Part shown: positions 46,787-55,305 of the stretch, piece after piece
How the letters are laid out: every line of letters starts with the position of its first letter
Numbering within the stretch: the stretch's first letter is position 1
Source: Saccharothrix violaceirubra
GTDB taxonomy: Bacteria; Actinomycetota; Actinomycetes; Mycobacteriales; Pseudonocardiaceae
Assembly: GCF_014203755.1 (NCBI RefSeq)
Contig: NZ_JACHJS010000001.1
Span: 4,464,001-4,528,000 of the forward strand
Reading direction: 5' to 3'
DNA length: 64,000 nt
Position numbers and translations under genes: made by a program
Notes under the pieces: model-generated
What the model saw: the letters and a program-made list of their open reading frames with translations, nothing else
Databases searched by the model: none
What the model was told of the DNA's origin: nothing

Positions 46787-47683
46787 TCATGCCGGTCGGA
46801 GGGGCACATCGAGGTGTTCGTCGAGGTGCCGGGGGTTCCATGTCCGGACCGCTGTGCTCACACCCGCGGCACGGCGGTCAGGCCACGTCGGATGGCCGAA
46901 GTCGGAGTCGACCAACGTCTCGGAGGGGGCCAGCGGGCTGCCGGGCATGGTCTGCGACATCCGGTGGGCCTCGTCCGCACCGACCTGGTCCACCATCGAC
47001 AGGATGGTGGCTGCGGAACGGAAACGTCGTCGTGCCGCCTGGTACGCCCCGGTTTCCCAGGATGTCCGGCCAGCGCTGACGAGCGTGAGGGCCAGGGTGC
47101 GGCGGGCGAGGGGGCCGGGGAGCGGGTCGAGGATCGCGCGGGCACGATCGAGGTGGTCGATCGCCGCGTCCGGCCGTCCGACTTCGCGCATGAGCACGCC
47201 TTTCGCCCGCAGGCACGAGGCGAAGAGAACGGGCGAGCACTCGGGATTCATGAGCCTGTCCATCGCGTCCGCGCAGTCGAGGACCCGGTCCAGGCGGTCG
47301 GCGGAGCGGAACACGCGCGCGGCCAACCGGAGCGCGGACATCTCACCGAACCGGTCCCCGGCCTCCGACCGTGTCCGCCGGGCGAGCAACGCGAACATCG
47401 CGGCGCGGCGGTGGGCCGAGTGCGAGGCCAGGAAGATCGCGATGTGGGCGCACGCATCGGCGACATCCGCGCAGCGCGGTGCACGACGATGGGCTTCGTA
47501 GCCCAGTTCCATAAGGAGAAGGACGTTCTCCTCGTCGCCGGCGGTGATCGTCCGCGCCACCTGGATGAGCGATCGCGCGGCTTCCGCGCACGACCGGGAT
47601 TCGAGCATCGCGCGAGCCCGCACCACGGAGTGGGTGGACCGGTCGGAGGGGCGGCCTGCCTTCACGACGACCGGTGAACCCAT
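46787..47683 (-). CDS. TPR-like helical-repeat protein without HTH
   Basis: A 298-residue Ala/Arg/Leu-rich protein resembling the C-terminal TPR half of XRE regulators: LLLMELGYEAHRRAPRCADV, MSALRLAARVFRSADRLDRV, AAIDHLDRARAILDPLPG and GRTSWETGAYQAARRRF. No DNA-binding domain comes before it. It may be a regulator half or a partner of one of the four XRE proteins nearby. ATG 47683 is used. Its relation to the QueD2 operon below it is by position only. Confidence 0.6.
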   Translation of the reverse strand: MGSPVVVKAGRPSDRSTHSVVRARAMLESRSCAEAARSLIQVARTITAGDEENVLLLMELGYEAHRRAPRCADVADACAHIAIFLASHSAHRRAAMFALLARRTRSEAGDRFGEMSALRLAARVFRSADRLDRVLDCADAMDRLMNPECSPVLFASCLRAKGVLMREVGRPDAAIDHLDRARAILDPLPGPLARRTLALTLVSAGRTSWETGAYQAARRRFRSAATILSMVDQVGADEAHRMSQTMPGSPLAPSETLVDSDFGHPTWPDRRAAGVSTAVRTWNPRHLDEHLDVPLRPA

Positions 47684-47775
47684 GTGGCCGACCTCGTTTC
47701 CCTACCAAAATGCAACAGTTGCCCAGGCCAAGGCCGAAGACTCGGAACCGGTTCACTACTCGTTCGGCCGGACTT

Positions 47776-48018
47776 CTATGCGCGGCGTCCGTCGCCGAGA
47801 CCGGAGGCGCCTCGATTCCTGTGGATCTCCCACGGGAAGTAGTTCCGGTAGATGCCCCGGCGGTTGCACACGGAGATCACGCCGCCGAGAGCGCGGACCA
47901 AGGCTTCGTCGTAGGGCTGGACCCGGACGTGCAGCCACTCGCCGTCCTGCCGCACCCAGCCGAACTCTCCGGGCGCCACCAGGTCAGCCGACGCGGAGTC
48001 CCACGAGGGCGCCCGCAT
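47776..48018 (-). CDS. Small hypothetical protein
   Basis: 80 residues, beginning MRAPSWDSASADLV at ATG 48018. Tryptophan and aromatic residues (GEFGWVRQDGEWLHVRV, NRRGIYRNYFPWEIHR) suggest a small folded domain. No family is recognised. A GTG nine codons earlier is possible. Confidence 0.4.
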   Translation of the reverse strand: MRAPSWDSASADLVAPGEFGWVRQDGEWLHVRVQPYDEALVRALGGVISVCNRRGIYRNYFPWEIHRNRGASGLGDGRRA

Positions 48019-48369
48019 CACGGATCGACCCCGAGGTCCCCGCAACGGTGCCGGATGGCATCGCCTTCATGCTTCGGGCGATTCGACGCATTCCGGGGCA
48101 CCACTGCGACAACCTCCTGCCGGAACCTCGCGCGTACCGCTCCGCCGGGCGGTTGCGAATAGGAAGACAGTCCACCGCCGCCGATCATCCGCGACCAGGG
48201 CGTACGGGCGGCGCGGACGAGGCGTGAACACGGCGTCGAAGTCTCTGGCCTGCGAAAACAGGAATTTACGGTTCGTAGTCCGAACGGGTATTCCCCGTCG
48301 GGCAGGTGGCGGAACCGGCGCGGAGTCCGGCTATCGTGATATCGAAACGACCGGGTCGGGGTGTTATTC
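48019..48369. promoter_or_regulatory. Divergent spacer before the XRE regulator
   Basis: No gene seen in 350 bases; AT-rich around 48235-48300. It likely carries divergent promoters for the small minus-strand gene and the XRE regulator. Confidence 0.3.
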
Positions 48370-49794
48370 ATGTCTTATCGACGAGATGCTCTTGTCGCGC
48401 GTCGTGCACTGATGGGCTTTACCCAGGAGACGTTCGCGGAGGCGGTCGGGGTGGAGTTCTCCACCGTCGGGCAGTGGGAGCGTGGGGCCCTGACACCGCA
48501 CCCCTGGCGACGCCCTCGGGTAGCGCGGGTGCTGAAGGTTTCCCTCGAAGAGTTGGACGATCTGCTCGGCCCCGGCTCGGCCGAGGCCACCCGGAAAGCG
48601 CCCGATGTCCCTCAGTCTGAGGAGGTCGTTGCGTCGACCCGCCGGTCCGACGTCGAAGGCGATCCGGTCGATTCCGGCGTGGTCCAGGACGTCGTGGCGT
48701 CGACAAGTCGCCGGGAGTGGCCTCCGCTGGGCATCGTGTCGGGGTTCGTGCTGACGTTGGGCAGGAAGTCGACAGGGCTGACCCAGGAGACAGTGGCCGA
48801 ACTCGTCGGTGTCGACGTGGCCGTCGTGCGGGACTGGGAGTCGGGACGCCGCCCCTTGGCGGCGACCGGCGCCGGGGAACTTCTCGCGTTGAGCGCGCGG
48901 CTGTGCAGGGCGGGGGCGCCGGCGACGATCAGGCGGTACCTGCACGAGGCGATCGAAGCGGACCTGGTGCTGTCCACCGGCATCACCGCCGGTGCCACCT
49001 GGGTCGACCCGGACCGCCACCCCCTCGCCGCCGCCGTGCACCGCAGGAACGTCACCAACCTGATCACCTGGCCGCTCACCGGCCACACCCCACCGCAACT
49101 CGACGACCTCGTCCGGACAGCCCCGGCGGGGCCCGTCTCGGCGTATCCGCTGCTGCACCCGGACGAACGCACGCGGTTCTTCGACCACCTGCTGTCCACC
49201 GCGCAACGGGCAGGCCGCGCCGAAGAGCCGCTGCTGCGGCGCCAGGCGGTGTACCTGGTCGGCTTCGACCGACGCGGCCAGGTGGCCGACTGGCTGCGTG
49301 ACGAATGGCACCGGGCCGGACACCGCACGATCACAGACGGCGACGTCACCGGCCTGCTCGAAGCGCGCTCCGCCTCCGTCGCCCTGGCCTCCACCGGCGA
49401 GAACGAACACATCCACGACTTCGTGGACCGCACCTCGGGCACCCAAGCCGAAATCGCGAACCTGAACTACTGGGCCTACTGGATCGGCGAGCTGCGCGAC
49501 GTGCGCACCGACGACTCCTTCATGACCGACGAGGACAGTCGCGCCTGGCACGGAGGCGCACTGCTCACCCACCTGGCCGGGCGCCTCGACCCCGCCTCGC
49601 CCCACCTCCCGCTCAACCTGCATACCCTCCACACCCTCGTCGCCTCACGCCCCGGGCTGCTCGACACCCACCGGCGCCTCCGGCCCGCGCTCACCACGGC
49701 CCTCGACACACTGGCGGCCGGTGATGTACTGACCAGGACCGGGCGCGACCGGGTCGCCGGCCTGCGCTACGCCCTCCGCCTCTCCGGCCGCTAG
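48370..49794 (+). CDS. XRE regulator with two helix-turn-helix domains
   Basis: 474 residues from ATG 48370. HTH1 (about 7-57: GFTQETFAEAVGVEFSTVGQ, WERGALTPHPW) is nearly identical to the N-terminus of the regulator at 50435. HTH2 is at about 120-170 (TGLTQETVAELVGVDVAVVR, DWESGRRPLAATGAGE). The C-terminal 290 residues are a separate domain (RRNVTNLITWPLTGHTPPQL, EIANLNYWAYWIGELRDV) of unknown function found in some actinomycete regulators. The downstream HD gene follows after nine bases, so both form an operon. Confidence 0.75.
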   Translation: MSYRRDALVARRALMGFTQETFAEAVGVEFSTVGQWERGALTPHPWRRPRVARVLKVSLEELDDLLGPGSAEATRKAPDVPQSEEVVASTRRSDVEGDPVDSGVVQDVVASTSRREWPPLGIVSGFVLTLGRKSTGLTQETVAELVGVDVAVVRDWESGRRPLAATGAGELLALSARLCRAGAPATIRRYLHEAIEADLVLSTGITAGATWVDPDRHPLAAAVHRRNVTNLITWPLTGHTPPQLDDLVRTAPAGPVSAYPLLHPDERTRFFDHLLSTAQRAGRAEEPLLRRQAVYLVGFDRRGQVADWLRDEWHRAGHRTITDGDVTGLLEARSASVALASTGENEHIHDFVDRTSGTQAEIANLNYWAYWIGELRDVRTDDSFMTDEDSRAWHGGALLTHLAGRLDPASPHLPLNLHTLHTLVASRPGLLDTHRRLRPALTTALDTLAAGDVLTRTGRDRVAGLRYALRLSGR

Positions 49795-49803
49795 GGAGAA
49801 CTC

Positions 49804-50364
49804 TTGTCCGACTCCGATCACGCCCTCGCCGCCTTCGGCTTCGAACTCGGCGTGCTCAAACGCATGCGCCGCGCCGGGTGGTGGCACGCCGGTGTCCGCG
49901 ACCCGGAGTCGGTGGCCGAGCACACCGCCCGGGTCGCCCAGCTCGCCACCTTGATCGCGGCCGAGGAGGGCGCCGACCCGGCCCGCGCGGCGTTGCTCGC
50001 GCTGTGGCACGACACCCAGGAGACCCGCACCGGCGACCTGCCCCACACCGCCGGCGACTACCTCGCCAAACCCGACCCGCAGGCCATCACCGCCGACCAG
50101 ACCGCACGACTCCCACAACGGTCCCGCGACACCGTCCGCGACGCCGTCGCCGAGTTCGAGGCGAAGGACACCGTCGAGGCCCGGTGCGCCCGCGACGCCG
50201 ACAAGCTGGAGATGCTCCTGCAGGCCGTCGAATACCGCGACACCGGCGTACGACGCGTCGACGGCTGGATCGACTCCGCTCTCAAGGGGCTCACGACCGA
50301 CACCGCCCGGCGGATCGCCGAGGCAGCGGTCGCCCTCTCGCCGCTGGCCTGGCGAGGCCGATAG
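49804..50364 (+). CDS. HD-domain phosphohydrolase, YfbR/HDDC2-like
   Basis: A 186-residue metal-dependent phosphohydrolase. The motif residues are in order: ESVAEHTARVAQLATLIA (His), ALWHDTQETRTGDLPH (His-Asp) and CARDADKLEMLLQAVEY (Asp). YfbR and HDDC2 remove the 5' phosphate from deoxynucleoside monophosphates. Here the substrate could be a (modified) nucleoside monophosphate. The start is TTG 49804, nine bases after the regulator's stop. Close to QueD2-QueE2 and QueC, it fits a nucleotide-handling role. Confidence 0.85.
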   Translation: MSDSDHALAAFGFELGVLKRMRRAGWWHAGVRDPESVAEHTARVAQLATLIAAEEGADPARAALLALWHDTQETRTGDLPHTAGDYLAKPDPQAITADQTARLPQRSRDTVRDAVAEFEAKDTVEARCARDADKLEMLLQAVEYRDTGVRRVDGWIDSALKGLTTDTARRIAEAAVALSPLAWRGR

Positions 50365-50434
50365 ACCAACATCAAGAAGGCTGCGAACAAGAGGCCGCAA
50401 AGGAGTTTTGTGGCCGTTTCGGGAGGAAATGAAC

Positions 50435-51862
50435 GTGAGTGTGTCCGGTGCCAAGCGGGAGGCGTTCGCGGCTCGGCGTGGGGCGATGGGGTTCACCCAG
50501 GAAAGCCTGGCGGAGGCGGTCGGCGTGGAGTTTTCCACCGTCGGGCGTTGGGAACGTGGTGTTCTGACCCCTCAACCATGGCGCCGCCCTCGCCTGGCAA
50601 GGGTGCTGAAGGTTTCCCTCGAAGAGTTGGACGACCTGCTCGACCCCGACGTGGCCGGTGTCCCGGTGAGCAACTCACTACAGGTAGCGGAACATCAGAC
50701 GGCTCCAGGGAAGCCTGACAACGGCAGATTTGGCCAGTCGGGCACCGCGCCCGTTCCGGGGAATGAATTGCAGGAGGCTGACGTAGGGAAATCGCCCTCC
50801 CCGGTCAAGTCGAGTGAACCGAACCGCCGAATTTTCTTGAAAACCAGCGGAATCACCGCAATCGGAGCCACTCTATCCACGCCGCCCGCAGTGCTGCAGG
50901 CGCTGGAAATTGTGACTTCACAGGATGCCGACACTCTCGACATCGCGGCAGATTGCCTCGAAGAACTAGTCTGCCACTACTCCGAAAAACTACCCGTCGC
51001 GCCGCCGTCGGAGGTGTACGGCGACTTGCTCGCAGTAAGAAAATTTGCCGATTCACTGTTGGTCCGATCGGATTCTTCGACTCGCCGACGCGCAGACGTG
51101 ATTGCCTCCACCGGCTGGATATCAAACCTCCTTGCCGTCGCGACAAGTTATATGGGTAATCACGGGTCGTCGCTCGTATGGTGTCTCGACGCGGAACGAC
51201 ACGGCCACAACTCGGGAAATCGCGACATCGCAGCATGGGCGACCTTCACTCGGGCGACGATGGCCTACTATCAAGGGCGGACCAATAGCTCGGCCGAGTT
51301 GAGCGGAACTGGTCAACGGATCGCATCACCGGGAACGGTGGTATTTGCCAAACTGGCTTCCCATGAAATGCGTTCCGTTGCGATGGTCGGAGATGTCAGA
51401 AGGATGCAAGAAGCCAAGAAGCGCGCTACGGCAGCGATTGAGGGGCTGCAAGCATCGACCACGAGGAGCGGCGTTTTCTCGATCGCACTTTCGGAAGATC
51501 CGCCGTATACGGCTACGTCGCTGCTACTTCTACAGCGGTTCGAAGAGGCCGCCCTCGCCACGGAAAGGGTTATCGAGACTGCATACGGGGCCGATGCGGG
51601 CGACCATGGCGGCCTGTCGTCCAACCATTCGCGGACCCTGTTGATTCTTGGACTTGCCAGGGCTGGAATCGGCGATGTCGATGGCGCCGTCGCGGCAGGA
51701 CGTCAGGCCCTTGACGGGAGCGTGGTGTGGCCTACGCTCGTACTTGCCCGAAAGCTCGACCAGGCCCTGATGCGCACCCACAGATCCCTTCCCGAAGTTG
51801 TCGAGTACCACGAACTATGCCGGAGTTTGGCGGACAGTGTCACAGTCGGAGGGAACGAATGA
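50435..51862 (+). CDS. XRE regulator with TPR-like sensor region
   Basis: 475 residues. HTH at about 13-65 (GFTQESLAEAVGVEFSTVGR, WERGVLTPQPW), then a variable linker, a hydrophobic stretch RIFLKTSGITAIGATLSTPP at about 130-150 that looks like a twin-helix or membrane-type segment but lacks a true signal, and helical TPR-like repeats. GTG 50435 is preferred because gggagg lies eight bases upstream; ATG 50429 gives only 3-base spacing. Codon use in the C-terminal half is AT-richer than in neighbouring genes, a sign of transfer. The stop overlaps the DUF218 start (ATGA). Confidence 0.75.
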   Translation: MSVSGAKREAFAARRGAMGFTQESLAEAVGVEFSTVGRWERGVLTPQPWRRPRLARVLKVSLEELDDLLDPDVAGVPVSNSLQVAEHQTAPGKPDNGRFGQSGTAPVPGNELQEADVGKSPSPVKSSEPNRRIFLKTSGITAIGATLSTPPAVLQALEIVTSQDADTLDIAADCLEELVCHYSEKLPVAPPSEVYGDLLAVRKFADSLLVRSDSSTRRRADVIASTGWISNLLAVATSYMGNHGSSLVWCLDAERHGHNSGNRDIAAWATFTRATMAYYQGRTNSSAELSGTGQRIASPGTVVFAKLASHEMRSVAMVGDVRRMQEAKKRATAAIEGLQASTTRSGVFSIALSEDPPYTATSLLLLQRFEEAALATERVIETAYGADAGDHGGLSSNHSRTLLILGLARAGIGDVDGAVAAGRQALDGSVVWPTLVLARKLDQALMRTHRSLPEVVEYHELCRSLADSVTVGGNE

Positions 51863-52458
51863 ACGGGGAGCGGTACACAAGTGCGCAGGTCGCCGCGATC
51901 ACGGATTATGTCGATGTGACCGCGCCACCACCAGGAATTGCGGCACACTTTATTTTCGGAACCAATCAGGCGACGCCGGTCGACCTGGTGGTCGACCGGT
52001 ACAACAAGGGACTGGCGCCACTCGTCATCGCCACGGGCGGAGTGAACCGGCGCAACGGAATTGTGGAGGCGCGCGAGTTCCGTCGTCTGCTTCTCGAAAA
52101 CGGGGTGAACGATTCTGGCATCCGACAGGAGGACCGGTCGGCGAACACCTGGCAAAATGTCGAGTTCTCCTTGCCGTATCTCCGTGAAGCCGTGGATCGC
52201 GATCTACCCGTCGCCGTCGTATGCAAGTGGTACCACCGCCGCGCCATCCACTGCCTTCGTACGCTGTTTCCTGATGCGAGAGAAATCTATGCGATCACTT
52301 ACGAGCCGATCTATTCCGATGTCCCGATCACTCGCGAAAACTGGTATGAACACCCGGACGGAAATCGGCGAGTGATCCGAGAGTGGGACGAGGTTTCACG
52401 CCGTGTCGCCGATGGAACTTTACAGCCGCTTCGCCGCTCTCGCGGCGCGTGGCGGTGA
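51859..52458 (+). CDS. DUF218 (YdcF/SanA-like) protein
   Basis: A 199-residue protein of the DUF218 fold, with a Rossmann-like core: HFIFGTNQATPVDLVVDRY, LVIATGGVNRRNGIVEAREF, then ANTWQNVEFSLPYL and PVAVVCKWYHRRAIHC. DUF218 proteins bind nucleotides or act in cell-envelope metabolism; their exact reactions vary. No N-terminal membrane helix is present, unlike E. coli SanA or ElyC, so it is cytoplasmic. It overlaps the regulator before it and the Imm1-like gene after it by 4 bases each, giving a coupled three-gene unit. Confidence 0.8.
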   Translation: MNGERYTSAQVAAITDYVDVTAPPPGIAAHFIFGTNQATPVDLVVDRYNKGLAPLVIATGGVNRRNGIVEAREFRRLLLENGVNDSGIRQEDRSANTWQNVEFSLPYLREAVDRDLPVAVVCKWYHRRAIHCLRTLFPDAREIYAITYEPIYSDVPITRENWYEHPDGNRRVIREWDEVSRRVADGTLQPLRRSRGAWR

Positions 52459-53120
52459 CAATCGATGCTCGTCAAGCGGAAAGTCTCGGCCGGGCCATTC
52501 GGTCCGAACGGCTGCGAGCGAATCTTCGGCGGAGGAAAGAAGCCACCCTGGTGACGTTGCAGGCCATCTTCGACCGGGAGACTGCCGGGAACCCGGTGAT
52601 CATCCGTACCCGGGACGAACTCGACGTCGTGATCGAGCGCGTGCGCGCGCTCTCGGCCGGCCACCCGTGTCCGGCGATCGTGGAGATCACCGATGCCGAC
52701 GATCCCTGGAACCGGCCGTTCGTCAACGCCGGGATCGGCGAGCATCGTGGCTTCGTGCAGGAGAACTGGGAGCCTCCGCGGGCGACCCTGGGCGATCCGG
52801 GCGTTGAAGGCGTGGTGGTCTACGACATCCAGGGAAATCGTGCGGAGATCCCGGCAGACCAGGAGGTCTCGCTGGACGTGGTCCGCGAAGTCCTTGCCGC
52901 GCACCTGTCAGGGGGAGGTCGTGCACCTGACGACTTCCCGCTTCTCCGCGTCGTCGACCAGGTCGACGAAGTCGCGGCTGGCGTCGAGCGGACGTCCGTC
53001 CAGGGACTCGGTCAGCGTGATCCCGCTGTAGGGCAACACGGTGTCCACCGGCGGGCGCCACACGACCCGGTGGTCGGCACCCAGATGCGGAGTGCCGTCG
53101 AGGATCGCGGGATCTCGTGA
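52455..53120 (+). CDS. Imm1-family immunity-like protein
   Basis: Imm1 proteins usually neutralise a polymorphic toxin. Residues about 30-155 match the pattern: IIRTRDELDVVIERVRAL, IVEITDADDPWNRPFVNAGI, VEGVVVYDIQGNRAEIPAD and EVSLDVVREVLAAHL. The natural end is near residue 158 (LSGGGRAP). After that, about 65 residues are antisense to the glycosyltransferase gene and not protein-like; the frame ends at 53120. GTG 52455 overlaps the DUF218 stop by 4 bases. No toxin gene is seen within the window, so it is an orphan or serves another role. Confidence 0.65.
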   Translation: MTIDARQAESLGRAIRSERLRANLRRRKEATLVTLQAIFDRETAGNPVIIRTRDELDVVIERVRALSAGHPCPAIVEITDADDPWNRPFVNAGIGEHRGFVQENWEPPRATLGDPGVEGVVVYDIQGNRAEIPADQEVSLDVVREVLAAHLSGGGRAPDDFPLLRVVDQVDEVAAGVERTSVQGLGQRDPAVGQHGVHRRAPHDPVVGTQMRSAVEDRGIS

Positions 53121-53642
53121 GTACGTCTCGTAGGGCAGGTTGTGGCGGAACCCGACCAGCACGCTGGTGTCCGTGGCGCGGGCAGCGACGTCGGTGACCA
53201 CGTGGCGCGGGACGACCATGTCGCCGTCCAGGTACAGCACCGTCTGCCCGCGCGCGAGCACGGTGCCGACGTTGCGCGCGGTGGCCGCGCCCATCCGACG
53301 GGGAAGCCGCACCGCCCGGTCGACCCGTCGATGCCGGGTCGCGATCGTGAACGTGTCGTCGGTGCTGGCATCGTCCACGACGACGACCTCGAACGGGTAC
53401 CGGTGGTGCTGGTCGTCCACCGCGTCCAGCACGGTCCGCAGGCAGTAGCCGACCTGGTGGGCGGGGATGACCACGGTGACCGTGCGCGCGTCGGCTGTGC
53501 GGCAGTCGGGTGGGGTGGGCCGGTGCCAACCGATCCCGTCCGCCGACGCCTCCCACAGGCGGGTGCTGAACCCGTGGTCGTTGCCGTGCCGCACCAGCTC
53601 CTCGCCCAGCGGCACCGGCTGGTCCGGCGCGGTCACAACCAT
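52908..53642 (-). CDS. Glycosyltransferase family 2, C-terminal part missing
   Basis: A 244-residue GT2 protein. The nucleotide-sugar region is intact: TVTVVIPAHQVGYCLRTVLDA at about 54-74, VVVVDDASTDDTF at about 87-99 and YLDGDMVVPRHVV with the DxD-like DGD at 139-141. Usual family members then have a second half that binds the acceptor; here the frame ends after RDFVDLVDDAEKREVVRC. It lies antisense to the end of the Imm1-like frame, so a break at about 52915 is likely. ATG 53642 overlaps the upstream gene by 10 bases. Confidence 0.7.
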   Translation of the reverse strand: MVVTAPDQPVPLGEELVRHGNDHGFSTRLWEASADGIGWHRPTPPDCRTADARTVTVVIPAHQVGYCLRTVLDAVDDQHHRYPFEVVVVDDASTDDTFTIATRHRRVDRAVRLPRRMGAATARNVGTVLARGQTVLYLDGDMVVPRHVVTDVAARATDTSVLVGFRHNLPYETYSRDPAILDGTPHLGADHRVVWRPPVDTVLPYSGITLTESLDGRPLDASRDFVDLVDDAEKREVVRCTTSP

Positions 53643-54088
53643 CCCCATTCCGACAGCACCGCGCTGGTCCCCGACCAGTCCAGCGGGTCCGGCAACAGGG
53701 TGATGCACTCCGGCATCCGGTCGAACAGGCATGAGACGGCGGACTGGTACAGGGGTTCCAGTGCCACCAGCACGTGTCGCACCGTGCGCAGGTCGAGGTC
53801 CAGGTGCGGGGCCACCCGCGAGCGCAGCGCCACGGCGGCGCCGAGGGTGCGCAGCTTGCTGTCGTAGGTGCCGACCAGGTCGTCGGGGCGCAGCAACCCG
53901 TACGCGGCGGACAGGATGCGCACCCGCGCCCGGTACTCGGGCGCGAGGCCTCGCAGGCGCGGGACAAGTGCTCCCTGGTACAGCTCGGCGGCCGGGACCG
54001 GGGTGGTGGTGACGAGCTTCTCCCTGCTGCACGAGACGACGATCAGCCCCTTGGCGGGCGCAAGTCCGGTGTGGAGGGTCGTGGTCAC
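53633..54088 (-). CDS. DUF6884-like protein
   Basis: 151 residues. Opening GLIVVSCSREKLVTTTPVPA then AELYQGALVPRL and ARVRILSAAYGLLRPDDLVG match DUF6884, whose SCS-x-x-K and ILSAxYGL motifs recall the YaaA/ArcS-associated fold. I infer from this resemblance and from QueC nearby that the protein may bind a nucleotide or act in 7-deazaguanine use; no direct function is shown. GTG 54088 overlaps the upstream gene's stop by 4 bases. The last residues (LLPDPLDWSGTSAVLSEWGW) are intact. Confidence 0.6.
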   Translation of the reverse strand: MTTTLHTGLAPAKGLIVVSCSREKLVTTTPVPAAELYQGALVPRLRGLAPEYRARVRILSAAYGLLRPDDLVGTYDSKLRTLGAAVALRSRVAPHLDLDLRTVRHVLVALEPLYQSAVSCLFDRMPECITLLPDPLDWSGTSAVLSEWGWL

Positions 54089-54393
54089 GACGTGCGTACC
54101 ACCCTCATGCCGATGCCGGGTGAGGCCAGTTCGACAGGGGCGGCGTTGAGGAACGTGGTCCGCGCGTACAGCCGGGAGCGATGAGTAGGAACCACCGCGG
54201 TCGGGAACCGGATATGACAAAGCGGGCCAGGCCGCCACGTCCCTTCCGCCAACTGGCCGGCGAGCCTGGGAAGGAGTCTGGTCGCGCACTCGCGCAACTG
54301 CCCCAAGGTCATCCCGTCCGCGCCCGGAGCAGACAGGCGCCGCCCGCACTGGCGCAACGCGATGCGCAGATGCCGCTCGTCCAGGTGGGGCAT
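54085..54393 (-). CDS. Short protein resembling the N-terminus of a reverse transcriptase
   Basis: 102 residues. GADGMTLGQLRECATRLLPR and LAEGTWRPGPLCHIRFPT match the first block (RT0/RT1 region) of group II intron-type reverse transcriptases, but no catalytic YADD domain follows. It could be a relict or a small protein that kept only the template-binding part. ATG 54393 is preferred, since the sequence before it is not protein-like. It overlaps the DUF6884-like gene by 4 bases, implying a shared role. Confidence 0.45.
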   Translation of the reverse strand: MPHLDERHLRIALRQCGRRLSAPGADGMTLGQLRECATRLLPRLAGQLAEGTWRPGPLCHIRFPTAVVPTHRSRLYARTTFLNAAPVELASPGIGMRVVRTS

Positions 54394-54575
54394 CAACGAG
54401 TGTGTCCGGCGTACAGGGGTTGCCGTCGTGGTATCCGGGTGCGCTAGGGTCGGAATCGCTTGGGCGGCAGGCACGATCCCCCGATCACCGTGACGAGGTT
54501 CGCATCCCGACACGCGCGAGCCGTGACCGGAGGAAAGACGGCCCCGCTCAGGTCCGGAAACCCCGGGGCCCACGG
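54394..54575. other. Short spacer before QueC
   Basis: No gene or terminator seen in about 180 bases between QueC and the RT-like fragment, both on the minus strand. Confidence 0.3.
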
Positions 54576-55298
54576 TCATGACTCCTCCGATGCCTGCTCG
54601 GCCCGGTACACGGTCGGGTCTTCGATGTCGTTGCCCCGGAACGCTTCCCGGCGTTCGGTGCACGTTCCGCAGGTGCCGCAGTGCGTGTCCCCGCCCCGGT
54701 AGCAGGACCAGGTGAGCGCGAACGGCACACCCAGCGCCTTCCCGACGCGGACGATGTCGTGCTTGGTCAATGCCAGGAACGGGGCCATCACCTGGAACCC
54801 CGGCGCCAGCAGGCCCTCATTGGCCGCCCGCGTGCTGCGGGTGAACAGGTACACGAACTCGGGTCGGCAGTCGGGGTAGACGGCGTGGTCGCCGCCGTGC
54901 GCGCCGAACGCCACCGCGTCGGCCCCCAGCCCGACGGCGTAGGAGACCGCGATGTCGAGCATGATGGCGTTGCGGTTGGGCACCACGGTGACAGCCATCG
55001 AGCCGTCGGTGTAGTGGCCGTCCGGCACCGCCACCGTCCTGTCGGTCAACGCCGAACCGGTCGTCAGCTCACCGAGGCAGGTCAGGTCGACTATCCGATG
55101 TGGACTTTCCAGTTGCCGTGCGATCCGTGCGGCGTGGTCGAGTTCGACGCGGTGCCGTTGCCCGTAGTCGAACGAGAGCAGGGTCAGACGGCTGTGTCGG
55201 GCGGCCAGCCAGTAGGCCAGGACGGTGGAGTCGATGCCTCCGGAGGCGATGACGACCGTGTGCTCGGGATGGCGGCGCGCCGTGTTGTCGATCGACAT
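54576..55298 (-). CDS. queC: 7-cyano-7-deazaguanine synthase
   Basis: QueC turns 7-carboxy-7-deazaguanine to preQ0 with ammonia and ATP. The PP-loop is SGGIDST at about residues 19-25; HGGDHAVYPDCRPEFV is the substrate region; the zinc ligands are in CYRGGDTHCGTCGTC at about residues 199-213. 240 aa is standard. ATG 55298 is chosen. Only one QueC occurs in the window, so it probably serves both QueE copies. The gene upstream is 8 bases away. Confidence 0.95.
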   Translation of the reverse strand: MSIDNTARRHPEHTVVIASGGIDSTVLAYWLAARHSRLTLLSFDYGQRHRVELDHAARIARQLESPHRIVDLTCLGELTTGSALTDRTVAVPDGHYTDGSMAVTVVPNRNAIMLDIAVSYAVGLGADAVAFGAHGGDHAVYPDCRPEFVYLFTRSTRAANEGLLAPGFQVMAPFLALTKHDIVRVGKALGVPFALTWSCYRGGDTHCGTCGTCTERREAFRGNDIEDPTVYRAEQASEES

Positions 55299-55305
55299 GG
55301 CCCGG

